Positions 30,815 through 40,942 of a stretch of 64,000 bases of DNA are shown piece after piece. The DNA comes from Bacillota bacterium (GTDB lineage: Bacteria; Bacillota; Bacilli; Alicyclobacillales; SLC66): assembly GCA_021821085.1 (NCBI GenBank), contig JAKACV010000003.1, positions 43,551 through 107,550 of the forward strand, given 5' to 3'. Both the position numbers and the translations under genes were made by a program. The first letter of the stretch is position 1. Each line of letters begins with the position of its first letter. The notes under the pieces are model-generated. The model was not told the DNA's origin. It saw nothing but the letters and a program-made list of their open reading frames with translations, and did not search any database.

Positions 30815-31883
30815 CTCCACAAAAATAAGACTGGAGTGTTGGAATATCCGCAGGTAGCAGATCATTTGGAACTTGTTGTCCCATTGTGAAATAGGACAAC
30901 GGTCGCTGCAACTCATCAATCATGGTTAAAATGAGTGATGGCATAATCGTTTCATCAAGTTTTGTAAATAATAGCGCATCATATCCAACATGCTCTAGTT
31001 GACTGGCCACCTGATATGATTCGGCGTGACGTGCCGATGCACTCAACACGAGATACGTCAAATCTGGAGAAATAGCAGCAAGTAAATTTTTCAACTCGGT
31101 AGCCTGCGATTGATCTAGAAAACTGCGACCGGTTGTATCAATCAGAACCAAATCGAGTGCAGTCCAATTGTCGAGCTGCTGTTTTAACTCGTGTGCAGTG
31201 CGAGCCACGGCAAATGGCACATTTAATATTTCCGCATAAGTGCGTAATTGTTCTACCGCGGCTACTCGAAAGGTATCAAGAGTCAGCAGCCCTACTTGGC
31301 GATTTTCACGCAACCTTGCAATAGCCGCAATTTTAGCAACGGTCGTCGTTTTACCGACGCCGGTAGGACCAATAAACGTAACAATGCGATCTTTTCGCCC
31401 AATCGTTCGAACCTCGCCCACACCTTCGACAATCTCCGCGACTAAAACTTCTAACGCCTCTTTTGAAGCGTCACACGAAGTAACGGCACATCGCGACTGT
31501 AGACGCAAAAACCGCAATAAAAGATCATGTGAAAGACTTGTTCCAGTCAATTGTTGCATCACTGCCGTCAAATCATGAGAATGACCACCAACTGCTTCTC
31601 CTGTGACAAGCGCGCCGAGCATCGCCTTGATGTCCTGAAGTTCGGTTTGAACGCTCCCCACTGATTGCAACGGTTCTTTTGCCTGTGTTTCAGCAATCGC
31701 CCCCACTTGCGAACCCTCATCAATTCCAGCCACGATTTCAATGACTCGTTGTCCAAACAATCCCGCGAGCCCACGTGCCTTCATCTTTTTTTGCGATAAG
31801 ATCACCGCGTCGCGTCCTAATTCCGAACGAATTTGGTCTAACGCTTCACCGACTGTACGCCCCACATAACGTTTAATGAACAT
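30789..31883 (-). CDS. flhF: Flagellar biosynthesis SRP-type GTPase FlhF
   Basis: [51 protein letters not shown]. Confidence 0.95.
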   Translation of the reverse strand: MFIKRYVGRTVGEALDQIRSELGRDAVILSQKKMKARGLAGLFGQRVIEIVAGIDEGSQVGAIAETQAKEPLQSVGSVQTELQDIKAMLGALVTGEAVGGHSHDLTAVMQQLTGTSLSHDLLLRFLRLQSRCAVTSCDASKEALEVLVAEIVEGVGEVRTIGRKDRIVTFIGPTGVGKTTTVAKIAAIARLRENRQVGLLTLDTFRVAAVEQLRTYAEILNVPFAVARTAHELKQQLDNWTALDLVLIDTTGRSFLDQSQATELKNLLAAISPDLTYLVLSASARHAESYQVASQLEHVGYDALLFTKLDETIMPSLILTMIDELQRPLSYFTMGQQVPNDLLPADIPTLQSYFCGGETLARSS

Positions 31884-33920
31884 TTAAACATTCACCACCC
31901 CTCCATTTTCAACAGGAGTATCAGGATCCAGCTCCGCATAGGACAAAACAAATAATTCCGGTACGGCACGTTGAAGCAATCGCTGTAAATGACCGCGAAT
32001 CTGTGGAGACACAAGTAAAATCGCAGTTTTCCCTAAAGTAGCTAAGCGGGCCGTATGATCAGTAACGGCCTTTAACAACTGTTGCGTGAGCCGTGGATCA
32101 AGTGCCAAATGAGTCCCATGGTCAGTCTGGTTTAGATGCTCTTCAATTCGACGCTCCGTTGCTTGACTGAGTGTAATTGCTGTAATCGCAGTAGCGATTC
32201 CAGAACGAACCTGCGCCGTGATTTGTCGACTTAATTTTTGCCTTGCAAATTCTGTGAGCAATTGTGGATCTTTCGTATACCTGGCTTGATCCGCTAACAC
32301 TTCAAGAATCGTCGGCAAATCGCGAATAGAAACGCGCTCATCTAATAAATTCCCAAGAACCTTTTGGACATCCCCAACTGTTAGTAATTGCGGAACCAAT
32401 TCCTCCACGAGCACTGATTGGCGCTCTTTCACTGTATCCAATAGTGTCTTGACTTCTTGTCGGCCGAGCAGTTCTCGCGCATGCCGCTTAATCAACTCAG
32501 TTAAATGAGTGGCAATCACAGACGGAGCATCCACAACCGTATAACCACCCAACATAGCCTTTTCTCGCATCGATTCACTGATCCATTCTGCAGGCAAGTT
32601 GAATGCTGGTTCTTTCGTTGGGATTCCGACAACTGCTGGATCAGCAAGTCCCCCACTCATCGCAAGATAGTGCCCAATCATCAACTCATAGCGGGCGACT
32701 TCTGTACCTCGAATGCGAACAACGTATTCACTTGGTCGCAGTTGAATATCATCTCGAAAGCGAATCATCGGGACTACGATCCCAAGATCAAGTGCAATTT
32801 GCCGACGAATCAGCGCCACTCGCTCTAACAGATCGCCGCCTTGTTTCGCGTCTGCAAGCGGGACAATTGCGTAACCAAACTCAAACTCGATCGGTTCAAC
32901 CTGAATCAATTGATACATACTCTCTGGACTCTTCACCGTTTTAGCGCGCTCAATCTCCGCTTTCTGCTCTGTTTCCTTCACACTTGCCGCGTGCATACGA
33001 GACATCCGGTATGCAGAATATGCAAGCACCGCCGCAATCGGTCCCGTGATGAACACCCCGATCGGAGAAAACACACCCAACACAAACAGCACCATCGCCA
33101 CGATATATAACGTTGACGGAGACGAAAACACTTGCGCCATAATATCGCCACCAAAATCATCACTGCTGGAAGAGCGGGTTACGATTAACCCGGTTGCCGT
33201 AGAAAGTAAGAGCGCCGGAATTTGACTCACCAATCCATCCCCTACAGAAAGAACTGTATAAGTGGAGATGGCCGTTTGAAATGGCATAGATTGTTGTGCC
33301 ATTCCAATGATAAAACCACCTATGATATTGACGGCCACAATAATCATGGAGGCAATCGCATCACCCTTTACAAACTTGCTTGCTCCGTCCATTGCTCCAT
33401 AAAAATCGGCTTCTTGTTCAATGGCCTTTCTCCGCGCTCGCGCTTGCGCTTCTGTAATCAAACCCGAATTCATATCTGCATCAATACTGATTTGTTTTCC
33501 TGGCATTGCATCAAGAGTGAAGCGAGCAGCCACCTCAGCCACTCGCTCTGCGCCTTTAGTAATGACAATAAATTGAATAATGATGAGAATCACAAACACA
33601 ATAACTCCGACCACTGCATTGCTCCCGATAACAAAACTACCGAATGTTTCAATAACTTGCCCAGCATACCCTTGTGTAAGGATTAAGCGCGTAGATGAAA
33701 TATTAAGCGCAAGTCGAAACAAGGTGGTGATGAGCAGCAAAGATGGAAAAATCGAAAATTGCAGGGGTTCCTTTGTCGTCATTGCCACAAGTACAATACT
33801 CAAGGACGTCGCCAAATTTAAAATGAGCAAAAAACTCAAAAGCACAGGAGAAATAGGAATAACCAGCATGGCGATAATCCCGATCACGACGATAATGGGA
33901 AGCAACGTCAACTTTTTCAC
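31884..33920 (-). CDS. flhA: Flagellar export gate protein FlhA
   Basis: 678 aa, N-terminal TM region with DAMPGKQISIDADMNSGLI motif. Confidence 0.97.
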   Translation of the reverse strand: MKKLTLLPIIVVIGIIAMLVIPISPVLLSFLLILNLATSLSIVLVAMTTKEPLQFSIFPSLLLITTLFRLALNISSTRLILTQGYAGQVIETFGSFVIGSNAVVGVIVFVILIIIQFIVITKGAERVAEVAARFTLDAMPGKQISIDADMNSGLITEAQARARRKAIEQEADFYGAMDGASKFVKGDAIASMIIVAVNIIGGFIIGMAQQSMPFQTAISTYTVLSVGDGLVSQIPALLLSTATGLIVTRSSSSDDFGGDIMAQVFSSPSTLYIVAMVLFVLGVFSPIGVFITGPIAAVLAYSAYRMSRMHAASVKETEQKAEIERAKTVKSPESMYQLIQVEPIEFEFGYAIVPLADAKQGGDLLERVALIRRQIALDLGIVVPMIRFRDDIQLRPSEYVVRIRGTEVARYELMIGHYLAMSGGLADPAVVGIPTKEPAFNLPAEWISESMREKAMLGGYTVVDAPSVIATHLTELIKRHARELLGRQEVKTLLDTVKERQSVLVEELVPQLLTVGDVQKVLGNLLDERVSIRDLPTILEVLADQARYTKDPQLLTEFARQKLSRQITAQVRSGIATAITAITLSQATERRIEEHLNQTDHGTHLALDPRLTQQLLKAVTDHTARLATLGKTAILLVSPQIRGHLQRLLQRAVPELFVLSYAELDPDTPVENGGVVNV

Positions 33921-33973
33921 TCGCTACTAACCTCCTCTGTAACATGACTTGAACTCGTGCGAAAATCTATGAA

Positions 33974-34144
33974 TCTTATAGAGGTTGTTCAAAAAGGGTC
34001 GAGAACTCTGCGGCGCAGGGCTTCGGCTTGTGCTGGACATGCGTGCTCATGTACCACCTATCGTACACTCCGCGCGCATGTCCAGACTTCACCAAACCCC
34101 TGCTTGCATCTTACCTCAACCCTTTTTGAACAGGCTCTTATAGA
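33974..34144. mobile_element. MITE-like imperfect palindromic element (33983-34135) with 9-bp direct repeats TCTTATAGA at 33974-33982 and 34136-34144
   Basis: Terminal inverted repeat TGTTCAAAAAGGGT, internal inverted blocks GCAGGG and TGGACATGCG at matching distances from each end, flanked by identical 9-mers in direct orientation. Confidence 0.7.
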
Positions 34145-35214
34145 ACGCGTTGGCGCAAACGATAGACATACGCTAAAACCTCTGCTACTGCACCGAATAA
34201 CTCTTGCGGTACAAAATCATCTAACTCCGTCAATTGGTACAACCCTCTTGCAAGCGGACGATTTTCCACGATAGGCACACTGTGTCGAGCACCGATTTCG
34301 CGAATTTTCAACGCCAACTGATCTATTCCTTTAGCAACAACTTGCGGCGCATGCATAGTTTTTGCATCATAGCGCAGTGCCACCGCGTAATGCGTAGGAT
34401 TCGTTAAGATCACATCTGCTGTAGGTATTTTTTGTAACATACGACGACGCGCAATCGCTCGCCCACGTTCGCGAATCTTGCGTTTCATTTGCGGATTTCC
34501 TTCAACTTGCTTACTTTCATCCTTCACATCTTGCTTCGTCATCTTGAGGTTTTTCGTGAATTGAAATCTCTGAAATAAAAAATCCGCAAAAGCCAAAACG
34601 ATAAAAGCAGCTCCCACAAACAGGAAAATCACCATGGCACTATTTATAAATAATGCGAGTAACTGCATCGGGTCCGCCCCAACTAACATAAATACTTGCG
34701 ACGCACTGGCCCTAATTGCAAAGTAAACAGCAATGACAATAACTACAAGTTTTAAAATAGACTTCAACATCTCAACAAATGAACGAGTTGAAAAGAACTT
34801 CATAACACCTTTCAAGAAATCAATTCGCGTAAAATCAGGAATCAGCGAACTGGGAACAAACATGGGTCCAACCTGAGCAAAGGCAGTAAATAGACCAAAT
34901 AAAAGCCCGGTCAGGACGATTGGCAATAAAGCGTATAGAACATGGCCGAAGGCTGCTTTGATATCACCACTGTCAATTCCCCCTTGAGCGGCCTGCAGCG
35001 TACCCTGTCCTAAAAGCAAAACCATTGCTTGCCATAAAGTGGCTAACAAGTGACCACCAAAAATCCACAAACTTGCAACAAGTGCCAAAAAACCGACTGC
35101 CGCTGTCAAGTCATGACTTGTCGCCACTTGCCCCTTGCGCTTCGCTTCATTTCTTCGACGAGCGGTAGGTTGCTCTGTTTTTTCCGCAAAAAGTTGCAAA
35201 TTCCACTGCATCAC
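34138..35214 (-). CDS. flhB: Flagellar export switch protein FlhB
   Basis: 358 aa; ADVILTNPTHYAVALRYD (NPTH autocleavage motif). Confidence 0.97.
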   Translation of the reverse strand: MMQWNLQLFAEKTEQPTARRRNEAKRKGQVATSHDLTAAVGFLALVASLWIFGGHLLATLWQAMVLLLGQGTLQAAQGGIDSGDIKAAFGHVLYALLPIVLTGLLFGLFTAFAQVGPMFVPSSLIPDFTRIDFLKGVMKFFSTRSFVEMLKSILKLVVIVIAVYFAIRASASQVFMLVGADPMQLLALFINSAMVIFLFVGAAFIVLAFADFLFQRFQFTKNLKMTKQDVKDESKQVEGNPQMKRKIRERGRAIARRRMLQKIPTADVILTNPTHYAVALRYDAKTMHAPQVVAKGIDQLALKIREIGARHSVPIVENRPLARGLYQLTELDDFVPQELFGAVAEVLAYVYRLRQRVL

Positions 35215-36002
35215 GAAGTGCCCCTCCCTAAAGCAAGTAAAAGGCTGTTAATCTCCTGATCCATAAGAAAGATAAATTCTTTCATTAAACTAACAAGTGC
35301 TGGCATCATAACACCAACCATTGCTAATCCGATAAACAACGTGATAGGTAGCCCAATGAAAAATACATTCATTTGCGGAACTGCCCGTGAAGCCACAGCC
35401 AAAGCGATATTTGTCAAAAAAATAGCTAACATCACAGGAGCTGCTATTTCAACTCCTATAGTAAACAACGTAATCGTTGCATGAAGGAATACATTTGCGA
35501 CCGGACCTGAAAAGTGTGCCGCACCAATGGGTACGTACCGATAACTTTGCAATAACGCTAAAATCACATTCGAATCGCCATTCACAGCGAGAAAAAAAAG
35601 AGAAAATAAGATGAAAATCAAATTCGCAAGTGGTGTTGACGGTGTAGAAAAACCTGGGTTAACTAGGCTAACCATCGAGAATCCAATCTGTAAATCAAGC
35701 AATGCTCCCGCGAACTGCACGGCATAAAAAACAAAATTCGCCACAATCCCTAGAGCAACTCCAACGAATGCCTCTTGCACGAACAGAACGATAATTGTTG
35801 GATCGCTTATCGTCACTCCTGTAGCCAAAAGTGTCGTTCTCGGTACACTCAAATCAATGATTACCGACAAATAAACAGACAAGCCGATTCTTATCATGGT
35901 AGGAACCTGCAGATTACCAAAAATCGGCGCCGTAAATACAATTCCACTAGAACGAACAAAAATGAGCAGTAAAATGAGTATGGAAGTTGTTTGGATTATC
36001 AT
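35211..36002 (-). CDS. fliR: Flagellar export protein FliR
   Basis: 263 aa polytopic; GALLDLQIGFSMVSLVNPGF; gene order. Confidence 0.95.
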   Translation of the reverse strand: MIIQTTSILILLLIFVRSSGIVFTAPIFGNLQVPTMIRIGLSVYLSVIIDLSVPRTTLLATGVTISDPTIIVLFVQEAFVGVALGIVANFVFYAVQFAGALLDLQIGFSMVSLVNPGFSTPSTPLANLIFILFSLFFLAVNGDSNVILALLQSYRYVPIGAAHFSGPVANVFLHATITLFTIGVEIAAPVMLAIFLTNIALAVASRAVPQMNVFFIGLPITLFIGLAMVGVMMPALVSLMKEFIFLMDQEINSLLLALGRGTS

Positions 36003-36272
36003 TTATTGTATATAACGCTGTAAATTACCTAAAATGTTGGAGGTAAAATGAGTCAGCGTCCCCAACATCCACGGCCCCGCTAAAAAAAGAATAACAATGG
36101 CAGCTGCTATTTTAGGAACAAACGTCAGTGTTTGCTCTTGAATCTGCGTCGTCGCCTGGAAAATACTAATGATTAACCCAACAAGCATTCCAATCAAAAG
36201 GATCGGCCCTGTCAATTCCAATACGATGAATATGACTTCTTGCCCCAAACCCACAACAAAATTACCGTTCAT
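36003..36272 (-). CDS. fliQ: Flagellar export protein FliQ
   Basis: 89 aa, LLIGMLVGLIISIFQATTQIQEQTLTFVPKI. Confidence 0.96.
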   Translation of the reverse strand: MNGNFVVGLGQEVIFIVLELTGPILLIGMLVGLIISIFQATTQIQEQTLTFVPKIAAAIVILFLAGPWMLGTLTHFTSNILGNLQRYIQ

Positions 36273-36287
36273 TCATCGTGCCCCCTA

Positions 36288-37052
36288 TCAGTGAAACCCA
36301 GCAAGTAACGATTTGACCACTAGGTACCACCCATCCACCATAACGAACAACAGGAGTTTAAATGGCAATGAGATGAGTACAGGGGGAAGCATCATCATTC
36401 CCAAAGACATGAGCGTGGTCGCTACAACCAAATCAATAATCAAAAATGGAATGTAAATCATAAAACCGATTTGGAACGCCGTCTCCAATTCACTAATGAC
36501 AAAAGCAGGAACAAGGGTAGTTAACGGTAAGGTTGTCAGTGATTTTGGTTGCGCCTCATGTCGATATTGCAAAAAAAGTTCTACATCCTGAATACGCGTC
36601 TGCTTGGCCATAAATACTTTGAAAGGATACTCCGCTTGCGCAATGGCCGTCGTCTGACTCATGTGACCCGCTAGGTACGGTTGAATTGCATTCTTGTTTA
36701 CAGCAGAAAACGTTGGCGTCATAACAAACAAGGTCAAAAATAGAGAAAGTCCGATAATAACCTGATTTGGCGGTGTCGTCTGCAGTGCGAGCGCGCTACG
36801 CACAAACGATAGGACTACAACGATTCGTGTAAATGCGGTCATCATAATTAAAATGGCAGGTGCAATACTTAGCACCGTCAGCATGACAAGAATTTGCACT
36901 GTATTGACCACACCTGTTGGACCTGTGGACGGCGCAACAGATAAAGATAACCCAGGAATCCCAATATTTGTAGCGGCAAATGCAAGCGTAGAATGGACAA
37001 ATATACTCGCTGTGATTGATGCGAAAAGAATAGACAGCAGGCGTGCCCTCAT
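36288..37052 (-). CDS. fliP: Flagellar export protein FliP
   Basis: 254 aa, MMTAFTRIVVVLSFVRSALALQTTPPNQVIIGLSLFLTLFVM. Confidence 0.97.
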   Translation of the reverse strand: MRARLLSILFASITASIFVHSTLAFAATNIGIPGLSLSVAPSTGPTGVVNTVQILVMLTVLSIAPAILIMMTAFTRIVVVLSFVRSALALQTTPPNQVIIGLSLFLTLFVMTPTFSAVNKNAIQPYLAGHMSQTTAIAQAEYPFKVFMAKQTRIQDVELFLQYRHEAQPKSLTTLPLTTLVPAFVISELETAFQIGFMIYIPFLIIDLVVATTLMSLGMMMLPPVLISLPFKLLLFVMVDGWYLVVKSLLAGFH

Positions 37053-37570
37053 CGCTTCTTCTCCACAGTAGTATCTGCACCTTGTGACCCTACTGGTTTT
37101 TCCTGTTTTAAAGAATTCTCTTCACCCAATACTTCCCGACGTTTACTTTGCAGTGCTTCGAATCGTTCCTTCAAAAATACACTAAAATCAGTTTGACTCC
37201 CTTGCGGTTCACCCGTTTTATCCTTATGCAATTTTGCTGTCAACCACGTAAATGCAGGAACCAGAAGTGAGCTTGCTGTATCGTTTCTTTGGTCTCCCTT
37301 AGTTAACTTCTGAGCGAGCTCTTCATCATCAAACCGAGCAACAAGTTCTACATGAGTACCAACACCAATTAACAAAACGGTTTTATCATCCACTATCACG
37401 GTGTGCAAAGCCTTATTTTGTCCTAATGTCTGAGCTGCGACCACACGCACATATCGATTACTCGAAAGCGTCAATGCCTTCCTACCGAGCAAACGAATCG
37501 ACACAATCGCTAAAACAATAATAAATAAAAGACTGAGAATAAGTTCAACTGCACTCAGAAATCCATTCAT
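37049..37570 (-). CDS. fliO: Flagellar biosynthetic protein FliO
   Basis: 173 aa with N-terminal TM and VVAAQTLGQNKALHTVIVDDKTVLLIGV; between fliP and cheY. Confidence 0.85.
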   Translation of the reverse strand: MNGFLSAVELILSLLFIIVLAIVSIRLLGRKALTLSSNRYVRVVAAQTLGQNKALHTVIVDDKTVLLIGVGTHVELVARFDDEELAQKLTKGDQRNDTASSLLVPAFTWLTAKLHKDKTGEPQGSQTDFSVFLKERFEALQSKRREVLGEENSLKQEKPVGSQGADTTVEKKR

Positions 37571-37935
37571 TACAATCCCAACGCTTTTCTGACAGCTTCA
37601 AGTACACGCTCTGCTTGAAAAGGCTTGACGACAAAATCTCTTGCTCCTGCCTGGATTGCTTCAATCACCATTCCCTGCTGTCCCATCGCAGAACACATGA
37701 TGATACGAGCTGCGGGGTCCAGCGCACGAATTTCTTTAACGGCCTGAATTCCATCCTTCTCTGGCATCGTTATATCCATAGTGACAAGATCCGGACGTAA
37801 CTCTTTGTATTTATCAACTGCCTGTTGTCCATCGGCCGCTTCGCCCAACACAACAAACCCATTACTTGTTAGAATTTCGCGAATCATCATCCGCATAAAA
37901 GCGGCATCATCCACGATGAGAATATTTTTCGCCAT
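37570..37935 (-). CDS. cheY: Chemotaxis response regulator CheY
   Basis: 121 aa receiver; ILIVDDAAFMRMMIREIL, VTMDITMPEKDG, VVKPF. Confidence 0.95.
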   Translation of the reverse strand: MAKNILIVDDAAFMRMMIREILTSNGFVVLGEAADGQQAVDKYKELRPDLVTMDITMPEKDGIQAVKEIRALDPAARIIMCSAMGQQGMVIEAIQAGARDFVVKPFQAERVLEAVRKALGL

Positions 37936-37965
37936 AGGGAATCTCCTTATCGAATGGTCTCACTC

Positions 37966-39123
37966 TTATTGCAATCGCTTTATGCGTTCAGCGGCACTCA
38001 AAATATCCGTGACACGCACGCCAAAATTCTCGTCAATAACGACTACCTCGCCGCGAGCAATCAACTTATTATTGATTAAAATGTCAACTGGTTCTCCCGC
38101 CAGTGCCTCTAACTCAATAATTGATCCTGGAGCAAGATCCAGAATATCGCGAATTAATCGCTTTGTGCGACCAAGTTCTACTGTGAGCCCCAGTGGAATA
38201 TCTAGAAGTAAATCTAAATTCCGACCTGCATGAGTGGCCGGGGCATCGTCAAATGCTGTAAAAACAGCGCGTTCTACTACCGGTTCGCGCATTGCACCCA
38301 AATTCACCCCCGTTTGTGCTGTGTGTGAACCTTTCGAATCATTTACCACGGGTCTTGTAGAACGAGCGGGAGGTGGAGATGCCAATTCGGCAGTCGCTGC
38401 GGCTTGATGTGTCACCACAGTTGACTGCATGTGCTCTTCTGTAGTAGCCATCAACATGTGAACAAGCATCTGCGCAAATGATATGGGCAACATTTGCATA
38501 ATATTGGAATCGATTAAGTTGCCAACTTGCAAATGAAAAGATACTTCCACCAGAATATCTGGCTCTGATGTTTCAAATAAGTGATCAGTTGCCTTTTTAA
38601 GATCAACCACTTCAACCATCGGCGGAGAAATGTTCACTGTGCGATGAAACATGGTAGACATCGAAGTAGCGGCAGAACCCATCATTTGATTCATCGCTTC
38701 AGCTACTGCGCTAAGATGTAAATCGTTAATTTCATCTGATGGGGCTGTACCATCTCCACCGAGCATAAGATCTGCAATGATTTTCGCGTCATTGACCAGA
38801 ATCATCAAAATATTACTCCCCAATAGCCCCTCAGTAAATTCCACTCTTGCCGCAACATGAGGAATAGGGAAATCCTGATTTAATTCATCTGGTTTCAGCA
38901 GACGCACTTTTGGTGTCGTAATATTAACCTTCTGCCGCAACAACGTGGAAAGTGTTGTTGCGGCAGTGCCAAAAGAAATATTCCCTATCTCTCCAAGCGC
39001 ATCTCGATCAAACAAAGACAGCAAATCTTCATTCAAAGGATTTTTCGACGCTTGGTTTTCTACATTGCTACCGCCGGCCAATAAAGCATCTATTTCTTCT
39101 TGCGAGAGAAAATCACTTGCCAC
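37966..39123 (-). CDS. fliY: Flagellar motor switch phosphatase FliY (FliN/CheC fusion)
   Basis: SQEEIDALL N-terminal CheY-binding peptide, CheC-like motifs, C-terminal SpoA/FliN domain. Confidence 0.93.
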   Translation of the reverse strand: MASDFLSQEEIDALLAGGSNVENQASKNPLNEDLLSLFDRDALGEIGNISFGTAATTLSTLLRQKVNITTPKVRLLKPDELNQDFPIPHVAARVEFTEGLLGSNILMILVNDAKIIADLMLGGDGTAPSDEINDLHLSAVAEAMNQMMGSAATSMSTMFHRTVNISPPMVEVVDLKKATDHLFETSEPDILVEVSFHLQVGNLIDSNIMQMLPISFAQMLVHMLMATTEEHMQSTVVTHQAAATAELASPPPARSTRPVVNDSKGSHTAQTGVNLGAMREPVVERAVFTAFDDAPATHAGRNLDLLLDIPLGLTVELGRTKRLIRDILDLAPGSIIELEALAGEPVDILINNKLIARGEVVVIDENFGVRVTDILSAAERIKRLQ

Positions 39124-40117
39124 TTTCCATACCTTCTTCCACTACTTGCGTAATCTTTAGCGCGTAACGCCCTCGTGCTTTTCCTGCGAATCCTCTGTAC
39201 TTAACTTCATCTCCCACACGAACGGCGAGAGGTTCTGAGATCCGTTGATCTAGCGATAAAACATCACCCAATTGGAGATTCATCAAATCATTAACCGGAA
39301 TCTCCGTCCGTCCTAGCTCTGCCGTCATCATGATAGAAACTCGATCCATATGTTTTGCCAAAAGTTCGGATTGCTCGTGATTTGCGTTTAACCCGTGATG
39401 TTGTGATCCTGAGAAAGCAAATCGAGCGCTTAAGCGAGGCATGACAGTCTCTAACACAACATGTGGCATACAAATATTGATTTGTCCATGCACAGAACCA
39501 ATGGTTACAGATAGAGAGACAACTAGCACAATATCGTTTGGATTGACAATCTGTATAAACTGTGGATTAATCTCCAGACTATCGTAGGTAAGTGACAATT
39601 CGGTAATACCTGACCAAGCTGCAGCCATTGTAGGTAGTGAGCGAGAAAACAGCCGCTCCAAAACCATCGTATCGATTTCTGTTAATTTATGGCCGTTTAT
39701 GCCCCCTCGACCCGTTCCGCCAAACAATCGGTCCAGCAGCGCAAACGATAAATCCGTACCTAATTCTAAGAGGAATTTCCCGCCGAGAGGCTGTACATCT
39801 ATGACATGAATCACGGTAACTGATGGCACCGAACGCACGAACTCTTCAAACGGCACTTGATCCACAGACGTCACTCCTAGTTGAACCACTGTACGGGTTT
39901 GTGCCGACAGATAGTTTGCTAACAGTCGTGAGTAGTGTTCGTAGATACGCGAAATGGTTCGCAAATGCTCTTTGGAAAAACGCATTGCACGTTTGAAATC
40001 ATAAGCGCGAACACGCATTTGCGCATCATCTCGCTTGATCTCCTCCGCTGACAGTTCGCCGGAAGTGAGTGCGGACAACAAGGCATCAATTTCACCTTGG
40101 GATAATACCTCCGGCAT
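39113..40117 (-). CDS. fliM: Flagellar motor switch protein FliM
   Basis: MPEVLSQGEIDALLSAL; LFGGTGR; C-terminal SpoA domain. Confidence 0.95.
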   Translation of the reverse strand: MPEVLSQGEIDALLSALTSGELSAEEIKRDDAQMRVRAYDFKRAMRFSKEHLRTISRIYEHYSRLLANYLSAQTRTVVQLGVTSVDQVPFEEFVRSVPSVTVIHVIDVQPLGGKFLLELGTDLSFALLDRLFGGTGRGGINGHKLTEIDTMVLERLFSRSLPTMAAAWSGITELSLTYDSLEINPQFIQIVNPNDIVLVVSLSVTIGSVHGQINICMPHVVLETVMPRLSARFAFSGSQHHGLNANHEQSELLAKHMDRVSIMMTAELGRTEIPVNDLMNLQLGDVLSLDQRISEPLAVRVGDEVKYRGFAGKARGRYALKITQVVEEGMESGK

Positions 40118-40136
40118 AGCCAAACCTCCCTACTTC

Positions 40137-40556
40137 TTATTGCACGATTAAAGAATCAATATAAACGCCAGTTATCTGTCCAGAAGTCAAGAATGCATTA
40201 ATGCGTTTTAGAACGAGTGACTTAATCAAATAACGTCCCCCGGACTGCATGATTTGCGTGCCACTTAAGCCGTGTAATACAGCGATCACAGCATCCTCAA
40301 CTTGTGCGGAGCGGGCAGTCAATTCCGTGGCGACAGCTGCACTTGGCGCCTGCAGGGTAAGCTGAATCTCAATCATTCCGTTATTTTGGAGATTCGTCGT
40401 AATCTTTGGCACGGAATCTTGCCAAGATTGAAGTTCTGTTGCAGTAGGCGGCCCTGCTTTTGCTGGCTTTAACAAAAACTCATAGGTTAATGCCCCTCCG
40501 ATTAAAAGAACACCCACTGCTAAAATCGCGATAAGCGAAACGGATTTACCTCTCAT
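40137..40556 (-). CDS. fliL: Flagellar basal body-associated protein FliL
   Basis: 139 aa, N-terminal TM, position between flbD and fliM. Confidence 0.85.
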   Translation of the reverse strand: MRGKSVSLIAILAVGVLLIGGALTYEFLLKPAKAGPPTATELQSWQDSVPKITTNLQNNGMIEIQLTLQAPSAAVATELTARSAQVEDAVIAVLHGLSGTQIMQSGGRYLIKSLVLKRINAFLTSGQITGVYIDSLIVQ

Positions 40557-40777
40557 TTCAAATGACCATCCCCCACTTGCGAAGCAGCAACCCCAACTAA
40601 ACCGATCGTTCTGTAATATTCTGCAATCTGTTGTAAGACCTCAGAAACACTTTCCGCTACGACATATTTATGTCCTGAAACTAATGTAATCACAGTGTCC
40701 GGTGTGGCCTCGATTAATTCAATCATCATTGCATTCAGATAGAAGGTTGTCCCATTTACGCGTTTCAAAGTGAGCAC
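40553..40777 (-). CDS. FlbD/SwrD family flagellar protein
   Basis: LTLKRVNGTTFYLNAMMIELIEATPDTVITLVSGHKYVV; GTG start with GGTGAT SD. Confidence 0.92.
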   Translation of the reverse strand: MLTLKRVNGTTFYLNAMMIELIEATPDTVITLVSGHKYVVAESVSEVLQQIAEYYRTIGLVGVAASQVGDGHLK

Positions 40778-40942
40778 ACCGTATCACCGCCAAACTCTGA
40801 GTTCAAGTGAATCCGTACTCTACAACTAACCAGCCCCGGTTGGCGTAGGCATCTTCGTCCCACTCTGCAAATGATTCTCGTCAAATAAGATTCGACATCG
40901 GCAGACAAAATCCTGTCGGTATCGCAAAGATCTTCGGTCTCC

